Source: Methylobacterium pseudosasicola | GTDB taxonomy: Bacteria; Pseudomonadota; Alphaproteobacteria; Rhizobiales; Beijerinckiaceae | Direction of reading: 5' to 3' | Assembly (NCBI RefSeq): GCF_900114535.1 | Contig: NZ_FOTK01000022.1 | Location: forward strand, 1-64,000 | Length of the DNA: 64,000 nt | Part shown: in pieces, positions 25,657 through 33,531 of the stretch | Numbering within the stretch: position 1 is the first letter of the stretch | Layout of the letters: every line of letters starts with the position of its first letter | Translations under genes and position numbers: made by a program | The notes under the pieces: model-generated | What the model saw: only the letters and a program-made list of their open reading frames with translations | What the model was told of the DNA's origin: nothing | Databases searched by the model: none

Positions 25657-25926
25657 GACCGCTCCCCGATGCGTGCAAAACTTCTGCACGCCGTCCGGCC
25701 CATCAATGGTTTCGATCGGCGAAGACTTCGCGCGCCGGGCAATCCTGACGAATCCTTTCCCACGCCGCCGATTCATTGAGCCCGCATGGGGATCTGTGCA
25801 TTGCGGGTGCGGGCGCGCGAAATCGCACAGGTGTTCCGACACACGAACAATTTGAGCGGACCGGGATAGCTCTCGTTTCAGCCGGACGTGGTTGATCACG
25901 CCCGCACAAACGAGGGCCCCAATAAG

Positions 25927-26376
25927 ATGAACAATACATTCACCACGCGCCGGACCGGTGAAACTCTTGCCACCGACCGGACCGCCAAGGCGCGTGGTTT
26001 CTCGATGCTCGCCAAGCTCGGTCTCGCCGCGTCCTGCGCCCTGGGCCTCGCCGCCTGCGTCACCCCGCAGGAGCGGCACGCCATGGATGGGAACCAGTGC
26101 TACGCGTTCGGCTTCGAGCCTGGCACCGACGCCTTCGCGCAATGCATGATGGACCTCCATCAGCAGCGCGCGCTCACCCAGGCCAACCGGGATCTCTACT
26201 GGCAGTCGCACTACGCCGAGCAGGCCCGCCGGCGCGAGGCCCAGCAGGACCTCTTCAAGCAGATCAGCCTGCAGCGCAGTGGCGACCCCCGCTTCCCCGT
26301 CTGCGGCGCCTCCTCTGACGGCGGCATGGACCGCCGGACCATGACCTGGTTCGGCCCCAACTGCCGCGCCCGCTGA
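25927..26376 (+). CDS. Probable lipoprotein of unknown function
   Basis: The protein is 149 residues if read from the ATG at 25927. A hydrophobic export segment with a lipobox (GLAASCALGLAAC, cysteine near residue 45) follows an unusually long polar N-terminus. An in-frame ATG at 26005 (MLAKLGLAASCALGLAAC) would give an ordinary lipoprotein signal and may be the true start. The mature part is polar with conserved-looking cysteines (NQCYAFGFEPGTDAFAQCMM, FPVCGASS, GPNCRAR), which may form disulfides. The NQCYAFGF...FAQCMM pattern resembles small Rhizobiales outer-envelope lipoproteins. Function unknown. Confidence 0.65.
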   Translation: MNNTFTTRRTGETLATDRTAKARGFSMLAKLGLAASCALGLAACVTPQERHAMDGNQCYAFGFEPGTDAFAQCMMDLHQQRALTQANRDLYWQSHYAEQARRREAQQDLFKQISLQRSGDPRFPVCGASSDGGMDRRTMTWFGPNCRAR

Positions 26377-26398
26377 TCCGGATCGAGAGGAAGCCCCG

Positions 26399-26638
26399 AT
26401 GTCCGATGTCATCACTCGCGGCCCGCAGAATCCGAGCCGGCTCATCTTCGTCACCACCGCCCTGGTCGGCGCCGCGACCGGATTCGCGACCGGCAACTTC
26501 GGGTTGTTCTGCCTGGCCGTTCTCGGCTGCGCGACCCTGTTGTGCGCGAGCTACGCGCTGGTCCGGCGCCGGTTCGGTTGGGCGCCCCTGAAGGTCGACG
26601 ATCTCTTCGAATTACTGCGGCTGCTGTCGCCGCACTGA
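26399..26638 (+). CDS. Small membrane protein of unknown function (79 aa)
   Basis: Two hydrophobic helices lie at about residues 14-31 and 33-52 (LIFVTTALVGAATGFATGNF, then GLFCLAVLGCATLLCASYAL), with a short amphipathic C-terminus. GAGAGGAAG lies before the ATG. It starts 22 bases after the lipoprotein gene and is probably in the same operon. Not recognised. Confidence 0.6.
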   Translation: MSDVITRGPQNPSRLIFVTTALVGAATGFATGNFGLFCLAVLGCATLLCASYALVRRRFGWAPLKVDDLFELLRLLSPH

Positions 26639-26752
26639 AAAGCCGCTTCGAAGTCTGCGCGAAGGCAAACGGACAAGCCCGTCGCATTTCTTCGAAGTCT
26701 GGCCGGACCCATTCCCCGCACCCGTCGCAGTTTCTACGCCTCCGAGGCCGCC

Positions 26753-26842
26753 ATGACGCTCGCCCTGATCATCGCCTGCATCCTCTTGGTCAACTTTTTG
26801 ATGGCCGGCCTGTTCTCGCTGGTCGCCCTCTGGGCCGACTGA
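26753..26842 (+). CDS. Possible very small membrane peptide (29 aa)
   Basis: The open frame MTLALIIACILLVNFLMAGL with end FSLVALWAD is a single hydrophobic helix with a charged tail, the usual look of bacterial one-helix small proteins. The codons use G or C in most third positions. There is only a weak GAGG before the ATG. It follows the 79-aa membrane protein by 114 bases and stops one base before the end of the convergent phosphodiesterase gene. Coding is plausible but unproven. Confidence 0.35.
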   Translation: MTLALIIACILLVNFLMAGLFSLVALWAD

Positions 26843-26843
26843 G

Positions 26844-28070
26844 CTACGGCGCGCCGACGCAATTGGCGTAAAAGGTCGTGGTCGCCGGCCAGTCCGAGAA
26901 CACGCCGAGCACGCCGACCTGCCCGTGCAGCACGTCGAGCAGCCGGAGGATGTCGCCATCCCCGCTCACCACTGGTTTGATCGACTGGTAGTAGTATCCG
27001 CCGCCGTCCTTCAGCGGCCCCGAGCGCTCCAGCGACCAGGCGATCAGGCCGAGCCCGGCCGTCTTGGCCTCCCTGGCATAGGTCGAGGGCTCGATGGCGC
27101 CGTCGGGACCGGGGCGGACCAGCATCCACAGGGGCGGCGCCAGGATCTTCACGCCCTTGGCGGCGAGCTCGGCCATGCCGGGCTTCCAGGTCTCGGGCTT
27201 CTCCGGATCGAAGCCCTTCGTGGTCTCGTCCCGGTCGTCGAGGAAGATCGCCTGGCGGCCGAAATCCGGGTCCTTCTCCAGCCAGTACAGGATGTCCCGG
27301 AGCTGGAAGCTCTGCGGATAGACGTCTGAGGCCGGGATCCCGGCCTGTTTGTACTCGTCGATCAGCTGTTGGGCGTATTGGTCCTGGGTGTAGCTGCCCT
27401 CGAACGGCATCGGGACCTGGGGCGCCTTCAGCTCCGGGGTGAATTTCCGCCCCATCGCCTTCACCAGGGCGATGTACTCCTTGTGGGACATCAGCGTGCC
27501 GGTGGTGGCGTAGAGGTCGGTGCGCCAGTGCGGCGTCGCGTTCATGTAGGCGGCGACATTGGTGGCATCCGGGTCGGCCGCATCCATCTTGCCGTTCAGC
27601 GACTTGAACTCGGCCAAGGTCAGGTCGCTGGTGCAACATTTGGCCGAGGCCTTGCGGCCGGTGGCCGGGTCGGCCGGCTCGAACCCCTTGGTGCACTTGG
27701 CCGCGAGGCTCGGCCGGGCCAGGATGTCGGTGGTGGTGTGCAGGTCGCACTGGCTGTGCCGGCAGACCAGCTGACGGTCTTTGGTGAAGGCGACATCGCA
27801 CTCGATGATCCCGGCGCCCATCCGGTAGGCGGCGAGCAGCCCCTCCTTTGTATGTTCCGGGAACATCAGCGGCGCGCCCCGGTGCGAGATCGAGAAGGTT
27901 CTGGGCGTGTAGGGCCGGTCGATCCCGCAGGCGGCCAGGTGCTCCTTCAACGGCCCGGGTTTCAGCTGATCGACCAGGTAGAATGGCCGCGGCCCGAGCT
28001 GCACGCCCTCGCCGGCGAGCGCCGACCCTCCCGCCAGCATCAGCCCAAGAACGGTCAGGATCGCGCGCAT
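26844..28070 (-). CDS. Glycerophosphodiester phosphodiesterase, exported
   Basis: The 408-residue protein has a signal peptide (about 1-19, VLGLMLAGGSALA). A GDPD TIM-barrel follows, with FSISHRGAPLMFPEHTKEG (general base His-Arg and a metal-binding Glu) and IIECDVAFTKDRQLVCRHSQ (metal-binding Glu/Asp and the second catalytic His). It hydrolyses glycerophosphodiesters to glycerol-3-phosphate and an alcohol in the periplasm, like GlpQ. It is longer than E. coli GlpQ by about 50 residues. No Ugp or GlpT transporter gene is beside it. Confidence 0.9.
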   Translation of the reverse strand: MRAILTVLGLMLAGGSALAGEGVQLGPRPFYLVDQLKPGPLKEHLAACGIDRPYTPRTFSISHRGAPLMFPEHTKEGLLAAYRMGAGIIECDVAFTKDRQLVCRHSQCDLHTTTDILARPSLAAKCTKGFEPADPATGRKASAKCCTSDLTLAEFKSLNGKMDAADPDATNVAAYMNATPHWRTDLYATTGTLMSHKEYIALVKAMGRKFTPELKAPQVPMPFEGSYTQDQYAQQLIDEYKQAGIPASDVYPQSFQLRDILYWLEKDPDFGRQAIFLDDRDETTKGFDPEKPETWKPGMAELAAKGVKILAPPLWMLVRPGPDGAIEPSTYAREAKTAGLGLIAWSLERSGPLKDGGGYYYQSIKPVVSGDGDILRLLDVLHGQVGVLGVFSDWPATTTFYANCVGAP

Positions 28071-28167
28071 CGACAGGTCTCCCGGTTCGCAGCGCCCCTA
28101 GAGCGCGACCGTGACAGGGCCGTGAACCCGCCTCGCCGACTCACGGCGTGCATGATAGCTGCGATCC

Positions 28168-29082
28168 ATGAGCCAATCAGCGTCATCTGCGGGCCGCGAC
28201 ACGGCGCGCTCGGCCGCCACCCTGGCGGGGTTCGGGGCGATCCTGCTGTGGTCGCTGCTCGCCCTGTTCACCGCCGCCTCCGGGACGGTGCCGCCGTTCC
28301 AGCTCGCCGCCATGACGTTCGGGATCGGTGGCCTGTGCGGCTGCGCCACCTGGATCGCCCGGCCGGCTCGCGCCCGGGCGCTGCTCCAGCCCTGGCCGGT
28401 CTGGCTGCTCGGAGTCGGCGGTCTGTTCGGCTATCACGCCCTGTATTTCAGCGCCCTGCGATTGGCGCCGCCGGCCGAGGCCGGGCTGATCAGCTATCTC
28501 TGGCCGCTGTTGATCGTCCTGTTCTCCGCCCGGCTGCCGGGCTCGGGCGGGTTGCGCGCCGGCCATCTCACCGGGGCGGCTCTGGGGCTCGCCGGCGTCG
28601 CCGCCCTGTTCGTCGGCCGGGGCGAGCTCGGCTTCACCGCAGGCGCGCTCCCCGGCTACGCGGCTTCCCTGGCGGCGGCCTTCGTGTGGGCCGGCTATTC
28701 GGTGCTCTCGGCCCGGGTCGGCCAGGTCCCGACCGACGCGGTCGCGGGGTTCTGCCTGGTCACGGCGGTGCTGAGCCTGGCCTGTCACTTGGCCTTCGAG
28801 ACGACGATCTGGCCCGCCGATGCCATGCAATGGGGCGCGGTGCTGCTCCTCGGGATCGGGCCGGTCGGGGGCGCCTTTTATCTCTGGGATATCGGCTGCA
28901 AGCGCGGCGATGTCCGCCTGCTCGGCGTCACCGCCTATGCGGCGCCGGTGCTATCGACACTGATCTTGGTGGCGACCGGCTATGCCAGCCCCGGTCCGGC
29001 GCTCGCGCTGGCCTGCCTGCTGATCGTTGCCGGCGCGCTGACCGCAGTACGAGCCTCACGGGCGGCTCCGAAGCCGGTTTGA
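28168..29082 (+). CDS. EamA-family (DMT superfamily) exporter
   Basis: The 304-residue protein has ten hydrophobic helices in two similar halves, the 5+5 EamA repeat. FGAILLWSLLALFTAASGTV opens the first half and GYAASLAAAFVWAGYSVLSA the second. Members move metabolites such as amino acids or drugs across the inner membrane, and YddG of E. coli is the closest in general look (aromatic amino acids). The substrate cannot be told. The 2-hydroxyacid dehydrogenase follows within 50 bases and may be co-expressed. Confidence 0.88.
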   Translation: MSQSASSAGRDTARSAATLAGFGAILLWSLLALFTAASGTVPPFQLAAMTFGIGGLCGCATWIARPARARALLQPWPVWLLGVGGLFGYHALYFSALRLAPPAEAGLISYLWPLLIVLFSARLPGSGGLRAGHLTGAALGLAGVAALFVGRGELGFTAGALPGYAASLAAAFVWAGYSVLSARVGQVPTDAVAGFCLVTAVLSLACHLAFETTIWPADAMQWGAVLLLGIGPVGGAFYLWDIGCKRGDVRLLGVTAYAAPVLSTLILVATGYASPGPALALACLLIVAGALTAVRASRAAPKPV

Positions 29083-29130
29083 TATGGCATTGGGGATCGA
29101 CCCAAGCTCATCGTGGAAAAAGGTATGCCG

Positions 29131-30096
29131 ATGGATGATCCGTCACGGTCGGAGCGGCCGGACCTGCTGCTCGCGGTCGATCTCGCGCCGTCCGCGCTCG
29201 ATCAGCTCGGTGCGCTTTGCACACTCCATCAGGCCGTTACGCCGGAGGCGCGCGTCGCGCTGGCCGAGCGGATCGGTGGCCGCATCCGGGCCATCGTGAC
29301 GAACGGCACCACGGCAATCCCGGCTTCCTTGATCGCAGCGCTGCCGAATCTCGGGATCATCTGCGCCCAGGGCGCGGGCTACGAGGGCGTCGATTGCGAG
29401 GCGGCGCGTGCGCGCGGGATCGTCATCACCCATGGCCCCGGGGTGAATGCCGATTGCGTGGCGGACCACGCCCTCGCCCTGCTCCTGGCGGCGCTGCGCG
29501 ACGTGCCGCGCTTCGATGCGGCCGTGCGGGCCGGACAGTGGCGCGAAGGCGGGACCGCGCGGCCGAGCGCCTATGGCAAGCGCGTCGGGATCCTAGGGCT
29601 CGGCGGGATCGGCCGCCGCATCGCCAAACGGTGCGCCGGGTTCGATATGGAGATCCGCTATCACAATCGCCGGGCGGTGCCGGACATGGCGTGGGCCTAC
29701 ATGCCGAGCGTCGAAGAACTCTGCGCCTGGGCGGATTTTTTGTTCGTGGCCCTGCCCGGCGGCGCCGCGACCCGCCACAGCGTCGGCCGCGCGGCCCTCG
29801 CGGCGCTCGGGCCGGAGGGTTTCCTCGTCAATGTCGGGCGCGGAACCGTCGTGGATACCGCAGCCCTGGTGGATGCCCTGAGCACCGGCGGGCTCGCGGG
29901 CGCCGCCCTCGACGTGATCGAGGGTGAGCCCGACGTGCCCGCCGCGTTGCGGGAGCTCCCGAATGTCGTGCTCACGCCGCACATTGCCGGGCGCTCGCCG
30001 GAAGCGATGGCCGCGGCGATCGAGCAGGTCCTCGGCAATCTCACCGCCTTCTTCGCCGGCAAGCCCGTCCTGTCGCCGATTCCCGCGCCGACCTGA
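29131..30096 (+). CDS. 2-hydroxyacid dehydrogenase (D-isomer type)
   Basis: The 321-residue protein has a Rossmann domain with the GLGGIGRRIAKR loop, catalytic Arg in VNVGRGTVVDTAALVDAL, Glu in DVIEGEPDVP and His in NVVLTPHIAGRS. It reduces 2-keto acids or oxidises D-2-hydroxyacids with NAD(P)H; the closest types are glyoxylate/hydroxypyruvate reductases. The latter would fit serine-cycle metabolism but is only inferred. The ATG at 29131 was preferred because GAAAAAGG lies seven bases before it; GTG 29113 and ATG 29125 are alternatives. Confidence 0.88.
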   Translation: MDDPSRSERPDLLLAVDLAPSALDQLGALCTLHQAVTPEARVALAERIGGRIRAIVTNGTTAIPASLIAALPNLGIICAQGAGYEGVDCEAARARGIVITHGPGVNADCVADHALALLLAALRDVPRFDAAVRAGQWREGGTARPSAYGKRVGILGLGGIGRRIAKRCAGFDMEIRYHNRRAVPDMAWAYMPSVEELCAWADFLFVALPGGAATRHSVGRAALAALGPEGFLVNVGRGTVVDTAALVDALSTGGLAGAALDVIEGEPDVPAALRELPNVVLTPHIAGRSPEAMAAAIEQVLGNLTAFFAGKPVLSPIPAPT

Positions 30097-30114
30097 TCGA
30101 GCGGACGGCGGGCA

Positions 30115-30543
30115 TTACCCCCGCGGCATCGGTCGCCAGTCGGGCGGTGCCATCTCAAATCCGGAAAACTCGAAGCCCGGCGAGACCGTGCAGCCGACCA
30201 GCGTCCAGGCGCCGAGGCTGGTGGCGGTCTGCCAATGGCCGGCCGGGACCACGCATTGCGGACGCTGGCCGGCGGCGAGGTCCGGCCCGAGATGCTGGGC
30301 GGTGGCGTCGTGCCCGTTCGGGCTGGTGGTGATCACCAGCGGCGCGCCGGCATGCCAGTGCCAGATTTCGGTGGCGTCGACCCGGTGCCAGGCCGAGGCC
30401 TCGCCGATGTCGAGCAGAAAATAGATCGCGGTGCCGACCGAGCGGCCGTCGACGGTGCGGGGATCGCGGAACGTCTCGCGGTAATGCCCGCCCTCCGGAT
30501 GGGGCTTTAGCCCCAGGGTCGCGATCACCTCGGCTGCCGTCAT
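30115..30543 (-). CDS. DUF985 cupin-fold protein
   Basis: The 142-residue protein has conserved DUF985 blocks: LKPHPEGGHYRETFRDPRTV at the N-terminus, SAWHRVDATEIWHWHAGAPL (possible metal-ligand histidines), and the C-terminal LVGCTVSPGFEFSGFEMA. The family adopts the cupin barrel. Its activity is not established, though some relatives are described as sugar or ectoine-type isomerase-like proteins. It is convergent with the dehydrogenase and divergent from the ribonuclease D gene. Confidence 0.85.
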   Translation of the reverse strand: MTAAEVIATLGLKPHPEGGHYRETFRDPRTVDGRSVGTAIYFLLDIGEASAWHRVDATEIWHWHAGAPLVITTSPNGHDATAQHLGPDLAAGQRPQCVVPAGHWQTATSLGAWTLVGCTVSPGFEFSGFEMAPPDWRPMPRG

Positions 30544-30621
30544 GGTCTCGCTTCTCCGTCGTTCGCTTGCCGCCACTCGGCGTCGATGGTACCGGCCAAA
30601 TCGTTCGAAGGTCCCAAAAAA

Positions 30622-31245
30622 ATGCCGAGCCCGATTGTACGCCTCCACCGCGGCGACCTGCCCGCCGATTACGATGCGGGCCGGGCGGTGGCCATCGACA
30701 CCGAGACGCTCGGCCTCAACCCGCACCGGGACCGGCTCTGCGTGGTGCAGATCTCCACCGGCGACGGCACGGCCGACGTGGTCCAGATCCCCCAGGACGG
30801 CCCGGAGCCGGTCGTGCTGAAGCGCGTTCTGGCCGATCCCGACGTGCTCAAAATCTTCCACTTCGCCCGGTTCGATGTGGCGGTGCTGTTCAAGGCGTTC
30901 AGGGTGATGCCGGGACCGGTTTACTGCACCAAGATCGCCTCGAAGCTCGCCCGCACCTACACCGACCGTCACGGGCTCAAGGACGTGGTCCGTGAGCTCG
31001 TCGGCGTCGATCTGTCGAAGCAGCAGCAATCCTCCGACTGGGGCGCCGACACCCTGACGCAGGCGCAGCAGGATTACGCGGCCTCCGACGTGCTCTATCT
31101 CCACGTCGCCCGGGAGCGGCTCGATGCCATGCTGGCCCGGGAGGGCCGCACCGATCTCGCCGCCGCCTGCTTCGCCTTCCTGCCCACCCGCGCCCGGCTT
31201 GACCTCGACGGCTGGCCCGAGACCGACATCTTCGCGCATACGTGA
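30622..31245 (+). CDS. Ribonuclease D, short form
   Basis: The 207-residue DEDD 3'-5' exonuclease has motif I AVAIDTETLGLNPHRDRL (Asp-Glu), motif II HFARFDVAVL (Asp) and motif III QQDYAASDVLYLHVARERLD (Tyr-x3-Asp). The two HRDC domains of E. coli RNase D are missing. This short, single-domain form is common in alphaproteobacteria, often annotated as a separate ribonuclease D. It trims 3' ends of tRNA or other small RNAs. The ATG at 30622 was chosen from the AAAAAAATG context and family length. Confidence 0.9.
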   Translation: MPSPIVRLHRGDLPADYDAGRAVAIDTETLGLNPHRDRLCVVQISTGDGTADVVQIPQDGPEPVVLKRVLADPDVLKIFHFARFDVAVLFKAFRVMPGPVYCTKIASKLARTYTDRHGLKDVVRELVGVDLSKQQQSSDWGADTLTQAQQDYAASDVLYLHVARERLDAMLAREGRTDLAAACFAFLPTRARLDLDGWPETDIFAHT

Positions 31246-31398
31246 GCGATGGCGCGGGATTCCTGTGCAGGGTGAGACGTTTCGGCAACCGCGGGGCGAT
31301 GGACCCCTGCTAGGTTGCGACCGCCGAGGCTCGCGAGTCCCGGCCAGGCCCTCCTCGCCGGTCACCCACCCGATCAGGCCGGCAAGGAGGGCCCGTCC

Positions 31399-32037
31399 TC
31401 AGGTCAGAATGCGTGGGCCGGAGGGCGTCGCGATCCGGGCGGTGTGGCGCGGGGCCGGGCCGGGCTCGACCTGCGGCGGGTCGGTCAGGCCGAGGCCGGC
31501 GTAGAGCGCGGCCACCGCTTCCGGCTCGGGATGGGTCAGCCAGAAATCATCGAGCCGCGCCCCGAAATCCGGCATCGTCCCGGCCGGGTGCGGGCGGTCG
31601 CCCCAATCCATCACGTAGGGCGCCGCGCCGTCCGCCGGCCAGGCCCCGTCCGGGCGCAGGCCGAAGCGCCACGACAGCGCGCCCCGGGTCATCGTCACCG
31701 CCGCGCCGAGCAGGTCGGGATGGGCGGCGAGCAGGGTGTCGAGATCGTCGGTGCGGGCGACGAAGCCGCGCAGCCGCCGGCCGGCCTCCCAATCCGTCCG
31801 CACCCGCGCCGCATCGCCGAGGCCGAACCAGCGAGGGCGCGCCGGCGGCGCTGCCTCGGGATCGACGGCGATCACTTCGAGGAACGTGGACGCGCCGAGG
31901 CGGAGCAGGTGGTTGCGGGTGCCCATCTCCGGATGGCGGCCGCCCTCCGGCATGTCGAGGCCGAGGCAGGCCCGGACATGGGCCACGCCCTCCGCGAGAT
32001 CGGGGGCCACGACGACGAGGTGGTCGAGGGTGAGCAT
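31399..32037 (-). CDS. VOC-family (glyoxalase-like) protein
   Basis: The 212-residue protein opens MLTLDHLVVVAPDLAEGVAH, the first beta-alpha-beta unit of the vicinal-oxygen-chelate fold, followed by HPEMGTRNHLLRLGASTFLE with likely ligand residues (His, Glu). It is of the glyoxalase-like-domain type with a second half containing HPAGTMPDF. No substrate can be named. The ATG at 32037 starts the fold. Frames open upstream run into the decayed glutamine synthetase fragment (32093-32182), which is why a longer start was not accepted. Confidence 0.82.
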   Translation of the reverse strand: MLTLDHLVVVAPDLAEGVAHVRACLGLDMPEGGRHPEMGTRNHLLRLGASTFLEVIAVDPEAAPPARPRWFGLGDAARVRTDWEAGRRLRGFVARTDDLDTLLAAHPDLLGAAVTMTRGALSWRFGLRPDGAWPADGAAPYVMDWGDRPHPAGTMPDFGARLDDFWLTHPEPEAVAALYAGLGLTDPPQVEPGPAPRHTARIATPSGPRILT

Positions 32038-32092
32038 AAGGATTTCCCCAAAGCTGCTTGAGGGCTGTGTGTCCGACCTCAATTCTGCGCGG

Positions 32093-32182
32093 GGAGTCGT
32101 ATTGCACGAGTTCGATCAGGTCCGGGGTCATATCGAAGTGCAGCATTGCATTCATCGTCAGTCCGCTGAGCGCGTCGAGCCG
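32093..32182 (-). pseudogene. Decayed copy of the last 30 codons of glnA
   Basis: Aligned without gaps to the end of the intact glnA (33538-33627), 68 of 90 bases match, as counted by hand. The encoded peptides are MLHFDMTPDLIELVQYDS here and VLRYEMTPHPIEFVQYYS in glnA. The usual stop after YYSL is absent and many changes alter amino acids, so it is not under normal constraint. Upstream of it no further glnA-like sequence was recognised. It lies in the same orientation as glnA with the AT-rich methyltransferase gene between them. Confidence 0.7.
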
Positions 32183-32344
32183 GGCGTCCGTTGAGCGCAT
32201 CTCTCATGCAGAAGTGTGCACTGTGCCAAGGATCGAGCGTGTCTGGTGCAAAAGGTTGCGTCTGTGTATGATCACAGCTCGGCAGAAGCATTTAGCATGG
32301 AATGTAGGGTGCATTCCTGATCTAGCATCTTGGAACGACGTAAA

Positions 32345-33265
32345 ATGTCGATTGGTGTTTCGGTTCAATCGAATCGGTTGCCGCTGAAGATCTGGTCTGA
32401 TCTCACTGTACCTGCATTTGCAGACATAAACGGATTGATTTCAGGGGTATATGAGCGATGGAAATTATATTCATCTCAGGATATTGATCGCGGCATTTCT
32501 GAACACGACGATATGCGACATGAATCTGATGGCACGCTCGAGGAATATCTTAGGGTTGGCGTCTCGGCGGTGAAAATCGTCACCGAAGCCATGTTGTTGG
32601 CCGGTCGATGTGAGTTCGATTCGGTGCTTGATCTCCCATGTGGAGGTGGGCGGGTCACGAGGCATCTGCGGGCCTTCTTCCCTGAGAGCAAACTGTTTGT
32701 CGCAGATATTGATAAAAATAAGGAAATATTTGCTGTTAATCAATTCAATGCCGAGCCGTTTCCCTTCCATAAAGATTACCTTGGCAGGTCTGAGCTTAAG
32801 GTCGATCTTTTGTTCTCCGGCTCTCTACTGACCCATTTCGACTTGCCGATGTTTGACCGAGCGCTACATTATTTCGTGGAGGCATTGAATCCTGGCGGAC
32901 TTGCAATATTGACGCTCCACGGTCGAAACTGCGCCAGTCATGCTTTGGCCCAGCACAGTCGAATCATCGATTTGTTTGCTAAACGCCGCATGGTTGATAG
33001 GCTAAAGCAGATGCTTTTTAGGATCAAATATAAAACAAATATTGACCCAAGCGTAGCATTAAACAAGCACCTTATGCGCCGCGGATTTGGATACTACGCA
33101 TGCCCGATGTGGACGGCAATGTATGGTCAGAGCTATGGCGGATCGTTTACGGCGCCGTCCTGGGTAATCAACAGAATTGAGTCTAGGTCTGACTGTAGAA
33201 TTCTGGGATATAAAGAAATGAGTTTCGCAAATTACCAAGACGTAGTAATCGTTCAGAAAATCTAA
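32345..33265 (+). CDS. SAM-dependent methyltransferase, AT-rich, probably acquired
   Basis: The 306-residue class I methyltransferase has motif I as FDSVLDLPCGGGRVTRHLRA, the acidic loop KLFVADIDKNKE, and motif IV-V around LLFSGSLLTHFDLPMFDRAL and NPGGLAILTLHG. It resembles methyltransferases of polysaccharide or O-antigen loci. Base composition is strikingly AT-rich against its neighbours, with many A/T third positions (ATA, AAA, TTT, AGG), a sign of recent transfer. The ATG at 32345 was chosen over a TTG five codons earlier. It stands alone with no partner genes; the substrate is unknown. Confidence 0.8.
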   Translation: MSIGVSVQSNRLPLKIWSDLTVPAFADINGLISGVYERWKLYSSQDIDRGISEHDDMRHESDGTLEEYLRVGVSAVKIVTEAMLLAGRCEFDSVLDLPCGGGRVTRHLRAFFPESKLFVADIDKNKEIFAVNQFNAEPFPFHKDYLGRSELKVDLLFSGSLLTHFDLPMFDRALHYFVEALNPGGLAILTLHGRNCASHALAQHSRIIDLFAKRRMVDRLKQMLFRIKYKTNIDPSVALNKHLMRRGFGYYACPMWTAMYGQSYGGSFTAPSWVINRIESRSDCRILGYKEMSFANYQDVVIVQKI

Positions 33266-33455
33266 AACTCTTAAACAGGGACCGCGGTGCTCTGACTGCG
33301 TTGAGCCCGGGCCCTCTCGGTGGACCGGCTGGTCTTCTGCGCTTTTCTGAAACGATATGCGGAGCTCGCTCCATCAAAAGCCGCAGGGGCAACTGCTCCT
33401 GACCACCGCATAGGATTTCTTCGGGTCTCCAACTCAAGCGGAGCAAATCCCGGTT

Positions 33456-33482
33456 CGCCGAAGCCTTTTCAAGGCTTCGGCG
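33456..33482 (+). terminator. Hairpin after the methyltransferase gene
   Basis: A perfect 12-base stem (33456-33467 with 33471-33482) is followed on the plus strand by TCTCTAAATTTT. Bases 33266-33455 hold nothing recognised. Confidence 0.6.
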
Positions 33483-33495
33483 TCTCTAAATTTTC

Positions 33496-33526
33496 GAGGG
33501 GGCCGGGCTCCACGCCCGGGCCCCTC
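33496..33526 (-). terminator. Hairpin after glnA
   Basis: A 13-base G/C stem pairs 33496-33508 with 33514-33526 (one mismatch). It lies six bases past the glnA stop and is followed on the minus strand by GAAAATTT, so it is a probable but not textbook terminator. Confidence 0.6.
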
Positions 33527-33531
33527 TCACA

